Position numbers and translations under genes: made by a program. Below are positions 23,890 to 36,062 of a DNA stretch of 64,000 bases, in pieces (within the stretch, counting starts at the first letter, position 1; each line of letters begins with the position of its first letter). The notes beneath the pieces are model-generated. The model was not told where the DNA came from. It saw nothing but the letters and a program-made list of their open reading frames with translations, and ran no database searches. Origin of the DNA: Combretum micranthum (lineage: Eukaryota > Streptophyta > Magnoliopsida > Myrtales > Combretaceae). The stretch covers positions 62,001 to 126,000 of the forward strand of contig JAMXBD010000974.1 of the NCBI GenBank assembly GCA_024138025.1. The letters run 5' to 3'.

Positions 23890-24270
23890 TTTCACCGCGA
23901 CCATCCAATTTATAGCATTGCCTGCTAACACGAAGATCCCATACCTAGGAACCTATGATGGAACTATCGACCCCGAAGATCCTTTGGCTCAGTTCTAGCC
24001 TACTATGATGATGCACAATTTCTTTGATGTCGTATAGTGTAAGATGTTTCCTATGACCCTCTAAGGAGTGGCTAGAACTTGGTTCAACAAGCTATCGAAA
24101 GGGATCATTGCCTCCTTTACATCGTTCAGTGAGTTATTTGTGGCCGACCTCATATCTAGCAAGCCCCTAGAGAAGGACGTCTTATACTTGAACACTGTTA
24201 AACAGAGGTCCGACGGACCTTTATGAGACTACCTTGCTTAATTTAACAAAGTGTGCTTGGAAACCCCAAA
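23890..24270 (+). pseudogene. gag remnant of the Tat-like element
   Basis: Translating past stops gives IPYLGTYDGTIDPEDPLAQF, then ARTWFNKLS and DYL..FNKVCLE, which follow the plant gypsy gag pattern (YDGTGDP...ARxWF.L...DY...FN). Gag would form the particle shell. In-frame stops at several places make it inactive. Confidence 0.6.
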
Positions 24271-25059
24271 CCTTAACCAAAGAGAGCACTCACCAAAAGC
24301 TTACTTTTCAATGCTAGCTCACTACCGTTAAGTAGGTGAAGGAGAAGGCACAGAAATTTGTCTGACAAGAGATACCAAAAATGTGAGAAAAGAAACTGAG
24401 TTTAGGTTCGAGCCCACCCTTGATGATGCTTGTCGTCATAGGGACAAAGTGCAGCTTAGAGATCAATGCAGCATGAATAGAAACTCTAATACCACAACCA
24501 AGATTGAGGATAAGAGCTAAGAAAGCTTTATTTATTATACAACAAGTTCACACCCCTAACAAAGTATCACCATGACGTATTTCTTGAAGTTAGAAATGAA
24601 TACATTATCCCTCCTCCACTGTTATTGAAACCAAACACAAAGTGAAAGGGCTCGAGAGAGTATTACAAGTACTACTGTGAGTATGGGCATGATATGTGCG
24701 GCTCTAGTAGCTTAAGAACATCGTCGAAGATGTCGTATGATAGGATTAACTTAAACAGTATGTCAATCACGGTAGCACGCAATTTGATAGGCCTATGGAA
24801 AAGAGATAGACATAAAACATTGGCAAACAAAGGGTACATCAGCTAACAACGCTGTAGCAAAACCATGAACAAGTCAACAGAATGGGGAATGCCCTAAGGA
24901 GATAAACACCGTAATAGGAGGACTAAACCCCTCGAGTTTGCCAGGTAGCTCCTCAACCCTAGCCTCAAGGGAGGAGAAGAGGTCATGAGCCTTGAGCCAA
25001 AAAGAAGGAAAGTAGACATTTCTATATCATTCTCTGATGTTAACCTCTAGGGGTTCAAT

Positions 25060-25311
25060 GCCCGCAATAATGCATTGGTGATCTTAGCCAGCATCTCGGG
25101 CTAGAAAGTTAAAACGGTAATGGTGGACACTAGTAGTAACACTGATACCCTGTTCAACCATGCCTATGAAAAGATGAGGCAACAACTGAAAGCAAAGCTA
25201 AGATCCTACGACCATGAACTCTATGTTTTTTACAACAAGCTAGTTAGACCTCGAGGAATTATCACACAATCTCTCGAGTTTGGAGATGAGGAACATTTCA
25301 TGACTCGTTAA
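25060..25311 (+). pseudogene. Retropepsin (aspartic protease) remnant
   Basis: MVDTSSNTDTLFNHAYEKMR corresponds to the VDTGSSADVLF active-site region of gypsy proteases; the DTG/DTGS loop reads DTSS, so the glycine is lost. The downstream YNKLVRPRGIITQSLEFG fits the family's second half. It lies between gag and RT, as expected. Confidence 0.6.
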
Positions 25312-25699
25312 GTCGACTTTCTTCTAGTTGAGTGCCACTCCCTATATAATGCAATCCTTAAAAGGGAGACTCAGTTAACTTTTTGAATGGTGGTATCTCA
25401 ACCTCACTTAAAGGCGAAATTCCCAACCCTATTGGGGTAGGGATATGCAAAGGGGACCAAGAACAGTCATGAAAGTTATACCTTAAGGCCCTAAAAGGAG
25501 ATCGAGTATGTGTCGTGGACTTAGAATTGGATGACAATTTTGAAGGAAAGTGTGGTCTAGTAGAGTAGACAGAAAAGGTCATGCTAAATGATGATCTAGA
25601 GCACACGACTCAAGTTAGGACTTCCATACCTCCCGACTTCAAGGAATAGTTGGTTACGTTTTACGGACAAATAAAGATGTCTTTGCATAGTTACCTAGA

Positions 25700-26380
25700 C
25701 ATGCTAGGCATCAATCTGGACGTAATCATGCACCAGCTAAGAGTGAACAAAACACAAAAGCTAGTCTGCCAAAACATCAGGCACTTTGCATTGAAAGATA
25801 GGCCACTTTAAAGGAAGAGGTTCAAAAGCTCCTTCAAGTTGGTTTTATAAGGAAGGAAAATTATCCTACCTACTTGGTTAATGTAGTGCTGGTTAAGAAA
25901 ACCAATGGGAAATGGTGTATGTGTGTCGATTACAGCGACTTTAATAGAGCATATCCAAAAGATTGCTTTCCTTTTCTATGGATAGATCAGCTCGTAGATA
26001 GTACTTCAATACATGAGCTACTAAGCTTCATGGATGCATTCTCCAGTCATAACCAAATTAAGATGAATGCTAAAGATAAGGTGTACACCTCGTTCATCAT
26101 CATCTTTGAAACTTACTATTACAAGATCATGCCATTCGAGCTGAAAAATGTTGGAGCAACATTGCGAAGGTTGGTGACCGAAATTTTCAAGCCGCACATA
26201 AGGAGAAGCATGGAAGTGTACATTAATGACATGATTGCTAAGAGCAAGAAGGCAACAAACCACCTTCAAGATTTACAAGAAAACTTTGACAAGATTCGCT
26301 TCAATAACATAAAGTTGAACCCTAAGAAGCATGTCTTTGAATATGCTCTAAGCAAGTTTGTAGATTATGTGGTCTCCTAA
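25700..26380 (+). pseudogene. Reverse transcriptase remnant, catalytic YxDD changed to YIND
   Basis: The longest open piece (25874-26380) carries KKTNGKWCMCVDYSDFNRAY, then the SFMDAFSSHNQIKM block, the MPFELKNVGAT block and MEVYINDMIAKSK. These are RT blocks in correct order. The polymerase motif YVDD is YIND, losing one of the paired catalytic aspartates. The frame ends in TAA where the protein normally continues into the connection region. Confidence 0.8.
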
Positions 26381-26519
26381 CAAGGAATCAAAGCCAAAGT
26401 GGTACAAAAGTTTGTAGGATATGTAGCCACTCTGAGTAGGTTTTTACCTCGCAATGTAGACAAGTGCTTCGACAAATGCTAGATAAGTTTAAGTGGATCG
26501 ACAAATGCTAACAAGCTTT

Positions 26520-27345
26520 TGAGGAACTAAAAAACCTCCTTATGAACCTACCAGTATTGTCTACCCCAACACCAAGAAGACCTTTTTTTGTATTTAGCTG
26601 AAAGTATATGCACCCCCTTTAGGTACTAGCTCGAGCTAATGGGAGACAACACCAACCTATCTACTATGTGAGTCACGCCCTGCTGGAGGCAAAAGAGAGA
26701 TACTCAAAGCTCAAGAAGTTTGCCTTAGCCATGGTTATCTTAGCTTAAAGATTGCGTCCATACTTCCAAGCTCACCAATAATAGTTCTTGTAGATGTTCC
26801 CCTGAAGACCATTATCTAGAAGCTTAACATTTCGAGAAGAATGATGAAGTATACAATCGAGCTCAATGCCCATGGGGTCCAATTCTGACCGTAGGAAGCA
26901 ATTAAAGCTTAAATCCTGGCTAACCTTGTAATCAAGTATGCTGGACCCAAAGAACGTGACGAGGGCGGCCTCCCTTTAGGGATGCTTTACATTGATGGAT
27001 CCTCTACTTAAGGGAGGAATGGGGCTAGATTGGTGCTAGAGGGTCCCTATAGAGTAATGAAGCAGAATACAAACCCTTCATAGCAGGTCTAAAGCTAGTA
27101 ACAGATATTAGAGCCAGTACATTGAAATTTTTTTCAAATTCAATGTTGATAATGTAGCAGGTCAAAGATGAGTATAAGGCTAAGGGGAAAGGAATGGCTA
27201 AATACCTCAACACTGTATGGACACTCCTTATTATCTTTACGATGTTCGACCCATGGGACATCATCAAAACCCCATGGGCTAAGAATGTCGAAGCCAACAA
27301 GATTACTTCAAAACAAGCACATAAACTACTTGATATACAAGATAG
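26520..27345 (+). pseudogene. RNase H region remnant
   Basis: Disrupted frames give FEELKNLL.NLPVLSTP, then YYVSHALLEAKERYSKLKK and LYIDGSST followed by GARLVLEGP. This is the RT thumb, RNase H and archaeal-type RNase H order of Tat elements. Several stops interrupt it. Confidence 0.55.
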
Positions 27346-27489
27346 ACCTATTAGATAAACCAGATCATCGACTGCCTCAAAAATGGGATCTTACCCCTAG
27401 ATAGGAAAGAAGCACGATGTCTCATGTATAGGGTAGCAAATTACATACTCATCAACGGGATGTTGTAAAAATGAGGCTTTAGTTTCCTT

Positions 27490-28410
27490 CTCCTAAGATG
27501 CCTACATGCTGACAAAGTAGCTCGTGTTCTCTAAGAGTTACAAGCAGTTGAATGCAACAATTATATCAAAGGTTTCACGAGCTAGATACTACTGGTCAAC
27601 CATGAGAAAAGATGTCAGAAAGTATGTGAAGAGATGTGAAAGTTGTCAGAAGCATGCCACAATCAATCACACCCTGAGTACGAACCTCTATTATCTCACC
27701 AGCCCGTAATCATTTACCTAATGAGACCTAGATATCCTTGGCCCACTACTAGTGTCGACAAGGCAAAAAAAGTTCATCATTGTTAGATGCAACTATTCAA
27801 CCAAGTGGGTGGACGCTACAGCAGTGGCCAAGGTAATAAATTAAAGCATACTCAACTTTCTCCATAATAACATACTGGTTAAGTTTAGAGTTCCTCACTC
27901 TTTTGTTATGGACAACAATTGGCAATTTAACTACAATGCTGCAAAAGAGTTTTGCACCAAGTATAAGATCACACCACAAAGCTAATGGATAGGTCAAGGC
28001 AATTAATAGAACTATCATGACAAGTGTCAAAACTCAAGTGGGCTTTGTTAGCAAAAAGTAGGTAGACGAGCTCCAAGCATCCTATGGGGATATAGGATGA
28101 TCAAGAGGACCTCAACAAAAGATACCCCCTTTAAGCTCACCTTTGGAACATAAACCATGCTTCCCATCAAGCTCGAACTCCCTAATATCCGAGTATAATC
28201 CTTCAACTAGATGGTGAACCAGGTTAGATTACAAGCTAAGTTGGATGCCAAGGAAGAAACATGGGGCCTTATTGGGAAATGGATAGCCACTTACCAGCAC
28301 AAGGCAGCTTGTTACTATGACAAGAAAGTTCCATATAAAGTTTTTCAACCCAAAAATCTAGTCCGCAGAAAAGGCTCAAAGTGATGGTCTCGAGGATGTA
28401 AGAGGAAAAC
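27490..28410 (+). pseudogene. Integrase remnant
   Basis: The zinc-binding part is visible as ARYYWSTMRKDVRKYVKRCE followed by SCQKHA (CxxC), with an upstream LHADK histidine. Downstream, KFIIVRCNYSTKWVDATAVA matches the core region written VDYFTKWVEA in related elements. Stops and frame changes follow. Integrase would join the cDNA to the chromosome; this copy cannot. Confidence 0.65.
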
Positions 28411-28579
28411 TCACCTACTTTTCAATAACAATTAATGACCATGTAAAGCTCCTAGAGCTACGACACGATTATTCAAAGATTTGATGAAATGAAGTTTCAA
28501 CATGACTTTTTCTCTATAACTATTAAGCAAGGTTGAGGTCATGGATGTTCCCATGTAGACTAAGCCTTTTACAGCTACT

Positions 28580-28965
28580 CGTAGAAGTTATTAGAGGCTA
28601 TGGGAGCAAGCAAGCTCTGCCTCTCTCATGCTCTAGGACTAATAAGGGTCATGGGAGCTAAAGAGCTCTATCCTCAGGCATTGGTCAAGCAACTCCCGTT
28701 CTCCAAGTTTAGTGGGGGTCATGGGATCTAATGAGATCTACCTTTATGCACCAATTGAGTAAATCCCTCCTAAAAGTAATTCATATTCTTCATTCTTCAA
28801 GTCCAATGGAGGTCATGGGAGATAATGATCTCCCCCCCCCTCATGTGTTGGCCGAGTAACTCCTTCTTAAGGGTAACTCTCATTCTCAAAGTTTAGCAGA
28901 GGTCATGGGAGCTAACGAACTTTGCCCTCATACCCTGGCTAGGTAACTCCTAACTCAGAATTCAA
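28580..28965 (+). repeat. Degenerate tandem array between pol and the 3' LTR
   Basis: Five units carry the core GGTCATGGGAGCTAA followed by an AGCTCT-like word. Cores begin near 28590, 28647, 28716, 28813 and 28907, so spacing grows from about 57 to about 95 bp. Later units add a GGCCGAGTAACTCC segment and a TAACTCTCATTCTC segment. The array lies in the 3' untranslated region of the element. Confidence 0.75.
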
Positions 28966-29341
28966 GAAGAACGTTTCATTCACTTATAAAATAATGAGAA
29001 AGCAAAAGGCTAAAGAAATTCGACAACATACATGTAAAAAAAAAAAAAAGAAGCTCGAAACTCTTTGGTTGTCGTGCTCCACCAAGTAGACTGTACAACT
29101 ACAAATTAGAGCTCATTGCCCTGCCAACGGACTTGAGCTAACCTCATCAAGGGATATAACCAAAGACTCTCTACCTCACAGAGGACGTAGCTCATATACC
29201 AAGTTATGCTGGGGATGCAGCTTAGATGGAAAGAAAAGACCCCTTGATCTTAGTTTGACCTATAGGGATCACCACTTGCCACATGCATTTGCAATGAGAG
29301 TGCAGGAAGCAAGTGTCAATAGTAGACTTTCGACTAAGGTT

Positions 29342-29822
29342 TGTTGGGTCAAAAGCCCAATAAGTAATAGGCCCCTTAGGTCCAATACCAACATTTAAAC
29401 GGCCTACTCCATGAAGGCCCCTAAAGTAAGTCATGCCCTAATAAGAGAAAATGACTCCTAAACGACCTAAGTCAACCAAGCAACATGTACCCATGACCTC
29501 GACCTCAACCTCATACATGAAGGTCGAGATCAACAAAGTTATACTAGTTGCGACCTTTAACCTCAATGGGGGCACCAACGACATCTTGACAACTGAATCT
29601 CTTTGGCAGTTCACGCCTTATCCGACAGCCCTCTGTACCTAACATATTTGTGTTGCAATACTGATACAAGCACGATCCACATTTGACACTATCAGGTCCC
29701 ATGAATCATGCTAGCTGGCAACCTAATGGGAACATGCCATGTGTAAAGCATGTCTCTTTGTCCCCTTGGAGTTTACTATGGCCACTTCGTATAAGAGATC
29801 AATCTATAAAAGCCTCTACTAA
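29342..29822 (+). repeat. 3' LTR of the Tat-like element, last third missing
   Basis: Starts TGTTGGGTCAAAAGCCC and aligns with the 5' LTR until about CTCTACTAATT, where the 5' LTR still has about 225 bp to run. The sequence then changes to unrelated DNA, so the end was deleted or replaced. Confidence 0.75.
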
Positions 29823-30430
29823 TTGGCAAAGAAAATAAAAAGGAAAATGTCTGCTAAAAAGGCTAGTTGATAAGGGCGGGTCTTGGTCTGTTAGAAGAGC
29901 ATGATTCAACTCCATTCTTAACTATGCTATCCAAAAAAACGGAAAAAAAAAAGTTGAAATTACAAATAAGAGAAAAGATTTCAGAGGATGAATTGATGTA
30001 TAAGCTTTTCAGTTTAGAGTGTGATGCTTAAAGAAGTGACTAAAAGAAGTTTATACTTATGAATATAGGGTGATAAAGCTAGTTGAGTCTTTCTTACTTT
30101 GTCTGATCCTTTGGATAATTTCTACTTTTGTTTCTAGTTTAAACAATGGGGGTAAAAACTAATTTACTTAGATTAACTTTGTAATGCTAGTACAATTAAC
30201 TTTAGCACATGTTATAGTAAGATTGAGTAGAGTAATGTGTGCAATGATTGCTAAGGTTGCTAGGTGGTTGAAGAGGATAGAAGTGAGAAAACTGAGCTTA
30301 AAACGTAAAAGAATTGTTTAAGTTGAAATTTGATAAGTACTATTTATGATTTATTTTCCTATCTTGAAACTTTGCTTTTGTTCTTGTCTTAGTTTTAATT
30401 AGTTATTTGCTTGAAGACAAGAAAAGCTTA
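29823..30430 (+). mobile_element. 3' internal end of a second gypsy element
   Basis: TTGCTTGAAGACAAGAAAAG then CTTAAGTGTGGGGGAA at 30408-30442 is the conserved 3' end and polypurine tract seen in plant Athila/Tat-type elements, immediately before an LTR. Upstream no clear coding remains; GGGCGGGTCTTGG...GATTCAACTCC near 29875-29920 is slightly tRNA-like. Confidence 0.5.
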
Positions 30431-30431
30431 A

Positions 30432-31875
30432 GTGTGGGGGAATTTCGTTAACTATATTTTACTTTATTAAATTCAAGAGGATTTTTACTTGTTTTGTGTA
30501 TTTATTATTGAAATTCCCACAAAGCTAACATTTATTTGTTTAAATTGTTTATTTTATTTCAATTGTGCTTAAGAGAGAAATTGATGAAGTTTTGATGAAG
30601 AAATAAAACTAAAACAACAAGTTGAGCAATAACAAGATCAACAGTGCCCATGATTAGCTACCTGCGATCTCAACCGCCGCCATGGATGATTCAAAGAGGA
30701 GTTTTTTAGAAAAGATCATAGACGTAACCACAAGGACAATCACGGCAACGAATAAGATGAATGTGCTTTACAAATGGCAACCCCAATGTGAACTATGGTC
30801 ACAATTGACCCTGTGCATCGAACCCGACCCCTACCTAAGATCTTATTTGCTTAATTTATTTCAAATTTTATCACATCATCATAGCACTCATTATATATAG
30901 CTTGTATGTTATGAATTAGACCAACATACACATAGCAGAAGAGACATTAACACTTTTGTAGAGATATTCTTTTGTATCATTACTAAATTTTGAGAGAATT
31001 CTAGTGAGAGAAGCTCCTTCTTTGCTAGGGTTTGGAGGTTTTGGATCAATTCAAAGGCCAATTCGAGTTCATCTTGCAAGGATCTTTATGCTTCATAGGT
31101 TTTTTTATCATAATACTTCATTATTTCTCTGAATTCATGCTTAACTTAAAATATCTTTTGGAGAAATATCTTAATCTTGCTTAGATTATATGGATCCAAA
31201 CCTAATTCAGGTGATTTCGCTTGTGTTTTATTGAAATATTGTTGAATTCTTGAAATTGATAACTTAAGTTTCATTTCTTGGATTTATATGTGTGCACCAT
31301 ATGATTTCATGGTTGGTTTCCATTGAATAGATCAAGAGATCATTCCTTAGAATAAATCTAAGATATTAATGACGATTTCTCATAACATTTAATTTATTAC
31401 TTGATTAATTCTGATGAGATGTGATAGTTAATCAAATGATTCTTGATCTTAATGCAAATCTAAGTTTTTTTGATCAAATGCAAATCTAAGTTACTAATGG
31501 CTAGGAAGCGATTTCGGTTGCTAAACTTAGATTTAGAAGTTAATGATCTCAAGAGAGACTTTAACATACTTTTTTAAATTTGATAGTTCAAGATGCTCAA
31601 TAATGATCTCTTTGAAATTTTTATAAAATTGCATGATAAGGATTTGTGTGAAGCAAGATCTAAGCTATTGTTTGTAGTTTAGACTTATTCTTTTGTGAAT
31701 TGATCTAAAACTTGTATATGAGTAGTTAGTTTGTTAATATCATGTTTATAAACAATCTGTGAACCTTTAGGTTATATAATAGACGAAAGTAGGTGCTAAC
31801 GATCCCTTATAATACGATCTAATTGTTTCTATACTACTTCGATAGGTACACTTGCCTATAGAGTTGTGATCGAAG
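30432..31875 (+). repeat. LTR of the second gypsy element
   Basis: Follows the polypurine tract. It has a TATA-like CATTATATATAGC near 30890, a leader with GCTAGGGTTTGGAGG, and ends with CTACTTCGATAGGTACACTTGCC near 31854, the usual U5 end of such plant LTRs. The 72-codon frame at 30682 is inside the LTR and is not considered a gene. Borders are approximate. Confidence 0.5.
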
Positions 31876-32196
31876 CTAGTTAAGACTTTGAGCTTTTATA
31901 AATTTTTTAAGGCTTCGTTTCGAATATGAACCGGTATAAGACGACGCAAGGAGAACTAGTGAAAATTGAATGACATTTTATATCTTTCTAGTTAGCAAAT
32001 AGAGTAAACAGTGTTAAGAAGGTAGTATAAATATCACAAAAATTTTGTTTAGATATCAAATTGATCACTTTAAAGTTTTAGGTACCAAATTGAATTTTTA
32101 TGTGAAGTCCAAGTATAAATTTGACATCAACCATCGTTTATAAGCATAACTTGGTTTTTTGAAGCTATTAGCATTTTTAATTTTCAAATTAAACTA

Positions 32197-32235
<39 letters not shown>

Positions 32236-33980
32236 AATTTTTAATTGAACCTATTTTTATAATTAACTACTTAAAATTTAAAAGTGTCATTTTAGTACCA
32301 AAACTTTATCTATTTTTGCAACTAGCTAACCAAATTAGGTACTATAAATAAACTCAAAAAGTTGTAGGAAGTAATTGACATATTTAAATTTCATCTAGTT
32401 AATTGCACAAATCGAAAACTTGAGTACTAATGTGACAATTACCCTTTCTTTTTCTAGAGGAGGTGTAACGCCTCAATCCATAAAAGACACATTTCTTTTT
32501 ATTTGTTAAGGTTTAAAAAAATCCCATTAATGAGCAAATTCTCCTAATGAGAATGAAAATTGATACTCCACTCAAGATAGATCTGCTTATGGAGACAATA
32601 ATACCAAAACAAAGCAAGAAAAAGAACATGGAAAAATATGGTGAGTAGGGGAATGTAAACAACCTCCTAAACTTTGACATTGGTACTAATACAACCCCAT
32701 GAACTTTTAATTGTTGTAAATTATCTTAGACTTGTATATTTAAAAAAAGCCCCTAAAAATTTCAAATAACTTTCATAAACTTTGACTTTGGTGGGTCAAC
32801 ATCCCCAAACTTATCAAGATTTGCATTAACACTTCTATAAACTTTTATTTTTGTGGCTTTTCATTAAACTAAAAATTAAATGTCCTTAGTGTTGTTAATT
32901 TATCAAAGTTTAGAGGGATTTTTGTGGCATTTGAACCCCCAAGGCCCCAAATATATATAAATATATATGTATATATATTTATAAACCCATAAGCAACAAT
33001 GATGAGCGAAGGCAAGAAAGTACTAGCAATTAGCAAGCTGTTAAACTATGGTCACAGACATGACGACAATGATGGCATTACCAAGTCCAAGAATGAGTGG
33101 TTAGAGCAAGATGTTATGTAAACTTACTAGATATGATAACATTAGGAGGGAGGAGGGGTGGGGGAGTGAAGGAAGAAGAAGAGCTGGTAGGAATGGCCCA
33201 TAAGGGCAACTACCTTAGGGTCAAAGCTAGGATTTGTTGTTTATTCTTTTAAGAGAAAGGAGATGAAATAGGAGAGAGGATATGTTGGATGAAATTATTT
33301 ATTGGTTCACACATCTGTAATATAAAATCTTTGAAAAATCTAAGTGCAGGAAGCATAACTCTTTTTAAATAAAACATTTTCTTTTTAAGAACCATTTAAA
33401 AGCATAATTAAATTTGATTGATAAAATTTAAAAAGAAAAAGCAAAAATGGATAGTCTAGGCAATCACTTACCCTATAAGCATCCACTCACTATGGGTCAA
33501 CAAATTAAGCTATTAAATCAACAAGCCTTCTCACCTATTGAGCTGGTATATGGTAAGGAAATAATAATTAATTAATAAATAATAAAACAGTAGGAAGGAG
33601 TTGATTTTCTCTCTATATTTTTTTTCCCTATTTTTCCTCTTTTGAGTTGATGGGTGATGGTCACTGCTCTAACTAGATCACACCACCTATATGAGGAGGT
33701 GCTTTTGGTATTACTCAAGATCTGTTTTTTGTTTATATCTTATTTATATTTAATCTATATTTTTATTTTATTTGTATTTTATTTGTATCTGATTTGTAAG
33801 GTTTCTTTATGAGTAAAATTATCTACTTTTTATCTATATCTATTTTTGCCAAATGTTTGATTGAAATATACATGAAAAAGATGTCAAACCAACATCAAAC
33901 TAAGGCTAGACCAATGAATCAGAAGCATCCTAAACATCAATTGACAATAGTTTGCATGACAATATCTATATATATATATA
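31876..33980. other. AT-rich block of nested short repeats, no gene
   Basis: Includes a CT/TA microsatellite (about 32199-32236), palindromic repeat remnants near 32030-32450 and 32660-32945 with ACTTTGACATTGGTACTAAT-like words, and a copy of the ATTTGTAT-rich repeat near 33720-33850. No coding frame stands out. Confidence 0.45.
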
Positions 33981-33987
33981 TACATAT

Positions 33988-34248
33988 ATACTAGCGTATG
34001 ATGCACATGTGTTGCATGTGTAGAAAAAAAAGAGAGGAAATATTTATTTTTAAAGAAAATAAATTATAAAAATAGAAAGTAGACATGAGAGAGAAAAAGA
34101 AAGTAAAGTAACTATCATACTTTGGTATATATTTTTTTAATACTAATACAGCAGTATTTGTTTAATATATTAATAGATATATATTTGTCTAAATAATTTG
34201 ATAAATATTACTATGATAGAGTGCACAAGACGACGCATACTAGTGTCT
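33988..34248. mobile_element. Short element with ACTAG ends, possibly Helitron-like
   Basis: Left end ACTAGCGTATGATGCACATG and right end GTGCACAAGACGACGCATACTAGT read as imperfect inverted ends. The ATGCACATGTGTTGCATGTG block is reminiscent of plant Helitron termini. No target duplication is resolved. Confidence 0.3.
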
Positions 34249-34538
34249 AACAACTTCGTCAGCAAAATCAAGTAAATTTGTTCTCCATCAATAAAACCAA
34301 AAACTTATTTCAAATGTGAAACATTTTAAATTCCACTACCTAATTTTTACATTCGCTATGAGTTCAAATCATTTTGACATTATTATAAACTCGTCGTATG
34401 TTTCAAAAAATAAATAGATAAATAAATAAATAAGAAGCTGGCAGAGAGGTCCAATAATAGAACACCAAGTTTGTCTTCACCACGTGAAATTTTCTGGGAT
34501 GCCCCTTTTATTATGCTTTTTATTTATTATCTATTTCT

Positions 34539-34713
34539 ATGGATTCTTTAACTTTCGTAGCTGACAAATGCTAATCTCTCACCTTCTTCTTCTGTCCCAA
34601 TTCAACGGAACCGGAGCTTTATCACTGTCAAATTTCCTAAACAACAACCCCCACCCACGCCCCCACCATTGCCCCCCTCCCAAACAAACTCTCTCAGTGA
34701 TGTTTTTCCTTAG
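34539..34713 (+). pseudogene. Truncated N-terminal exon, transit-peptide-like, frameshifted
   Basis: ATG at 34539 opens MDSLTFVA and then stops. One frame over, ANLSPSSSVPIQRNRSFITV and KFPKQQPPPTPPPLPPSQTN run to TAG at 34711. Ser/Thr- and Arg-rich composition followed by a proline-rich linker looks like a plastid-targeting N-terminus. CACGTG lies about 55 bp upstream. The downstream gene body is absent and is replaced by AT-rich repeat sequence. No product is assigned. Confidence 0.35.
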
Positions 34714-35655
34714 AAAAGCCTTAATAACTAGGCTAAAAAGAATATTTGGGATTGTCGTTTTGATATTGTTTTCAAACTGAGCCGATACTAAATCGATAAA
34801 GATATGATATCAATGAAAAGTCGATATTTTTATCCATAAACTAACGAAACCAAATCAAATCAATATTGAACTGCTACCGAATTGATACCAATTTAATACC
34901 GATCTGAGTTGATTCTTCTTATTGCAGCCAACGGGACCAAGCTTTCAAAAGTTATCTAAGAAGAACCCTTCTTCAAACCTATCCATCTGGACACATTTGG
35001 GAGAGTAAAGATCTTCACGTACTAGCAAAAAAATCAGTGGCATCTATCACAATATGATAGCTTAGATCCACATGGGAGCAACAGGAGATTGACATATTAT
35101 TAATTGTCTAATCATATGAATAATCAAGCACCTACCGTTAGTATATGCTTTAGATATGCATAATAATTTTTGTTGAAAACTATTTATTTATTATTTTTCC
35201 ATAATCAATCGCACTTAAAAAATCTATATTAATATCATCAAAAGATAAAGTCATTGACGAACTATCAAACTCATACCAGTATTAAAATTGTAAACTTTGG
35301 ATGTTTTATATATGATTTGATGCCAAAATTTTTGTTTTAAGTAAAGTGTGAGGATCTTCCCCCATAAACTTTTAATAATTGCATGAAACTTCAATTTTTT
35401 ATCAAAGCAGACATTTACACTGCTTGAAAAAAGTTGTCTAATTTAAGTTTAATGTGTTACCAATTATAATATATTTAGTTAGAAAAAATTATAAAAATTA
35501 TTTTAAATATTATGATTTAATTTTCTTTTTAATAATAGAAACTTGATATAAAACAAAAGGGGAAAAAAAAGGAAGAAAAGACAAACTCTCAGTGGAAGAA
35601 AGTTGTGATGTTGTACCAACAAGAGAAAAAATCCAACGGGTGAAAGAATTAATAC

Positions 35656-35969
35656 TAGGATTAGTTTAATGTCCTAAAAGATACCTAAATTTTGATAAAA
35701 TATGCAATTTGATACTTGAATTTTGAAATAAATCAATTTAGTGCTTGAATTTTGAAATTGATCAATTTAGTACTTGAAAGAATTTTTCATGTACATTAAT
35801 AGTACATCCATTGAGTTCTTTTAGATACTAAATTGATCAATTTAAAAAAATTTTATGTACTAAATTAATCAATTTAAAAGTTCAAGTACTAAATTGATCA
35901 ATTTTAAATTTGAGATAATTAATTGAATATTTTATCAATGTTCAAGTACCATTCATGACATTAATCCTA
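35656..35969. mobile_element. MITE-like palindromic repeat
   Basis: Left end TAGGATTAGTTTAATGTCCT and right end reversed TAGGATTAATGTCATGAATG continue inward with TTGATAAAATATKCAATT on both sides. This AGGATTAATGTCATGAATGG family is common in plants. The interior repeats CTTGAATTTTGAAAT and TAAATTGATCAATTT. Confidence 0.65.
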
Positions 35970-36062
35970 ACAGCATTTGGTGTTGCATTTATATGGCTTA
36001 GTTCCTTAATTCACTCCGCACAAGTTTTTTTTTTTTTTTTTTCATTTGTCCATGTTTAATCC

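Larger units (their letters stand above)
22348..29822 (+). mobile_element. Degenerate Ty3/gypsy retrotransposon, Tat/Retand-like
   Basis: A 5' LTR (22348-23052) and a 3'-truncated 3' LTR (29342-29822) flank 6.3 kb with gag, protease, RT, RNase H and integrase remnants in that order on the plus strand, the order of Ty3/gypsy. RT and integrase wording (KMNAKDKVYTSF, YYKIMPFELKN; ARYYWSTMRKDVRKYVKRCE) matches the plant Tat lineage as I remember it. Stops and frameshifts are numerous, so it is non-functional. A tandem array before the 3' LTR also fits this lineage. Confidence 0.85.

Noticed and set aside
25358..25606. 82-codon minus-strand frame
   Set aside because: It is the antisense shadow of the Tat-like pol region, which reads on the plus strand.
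29875..29920. tRNA gene or SINE head
   Set aside because: GGGCGGGTCTTGG...GATTCAACTCC is only loosely tRNA-like, cannot form a convincing cloverleaf by eye and has no flanking duplication.
30682..30900. 72-codon frame starting with a good CCGCCGCCATGG context
   Set aside because: It lies inside an LTR upstream of its TATA-like box, has no homologous features and is short.
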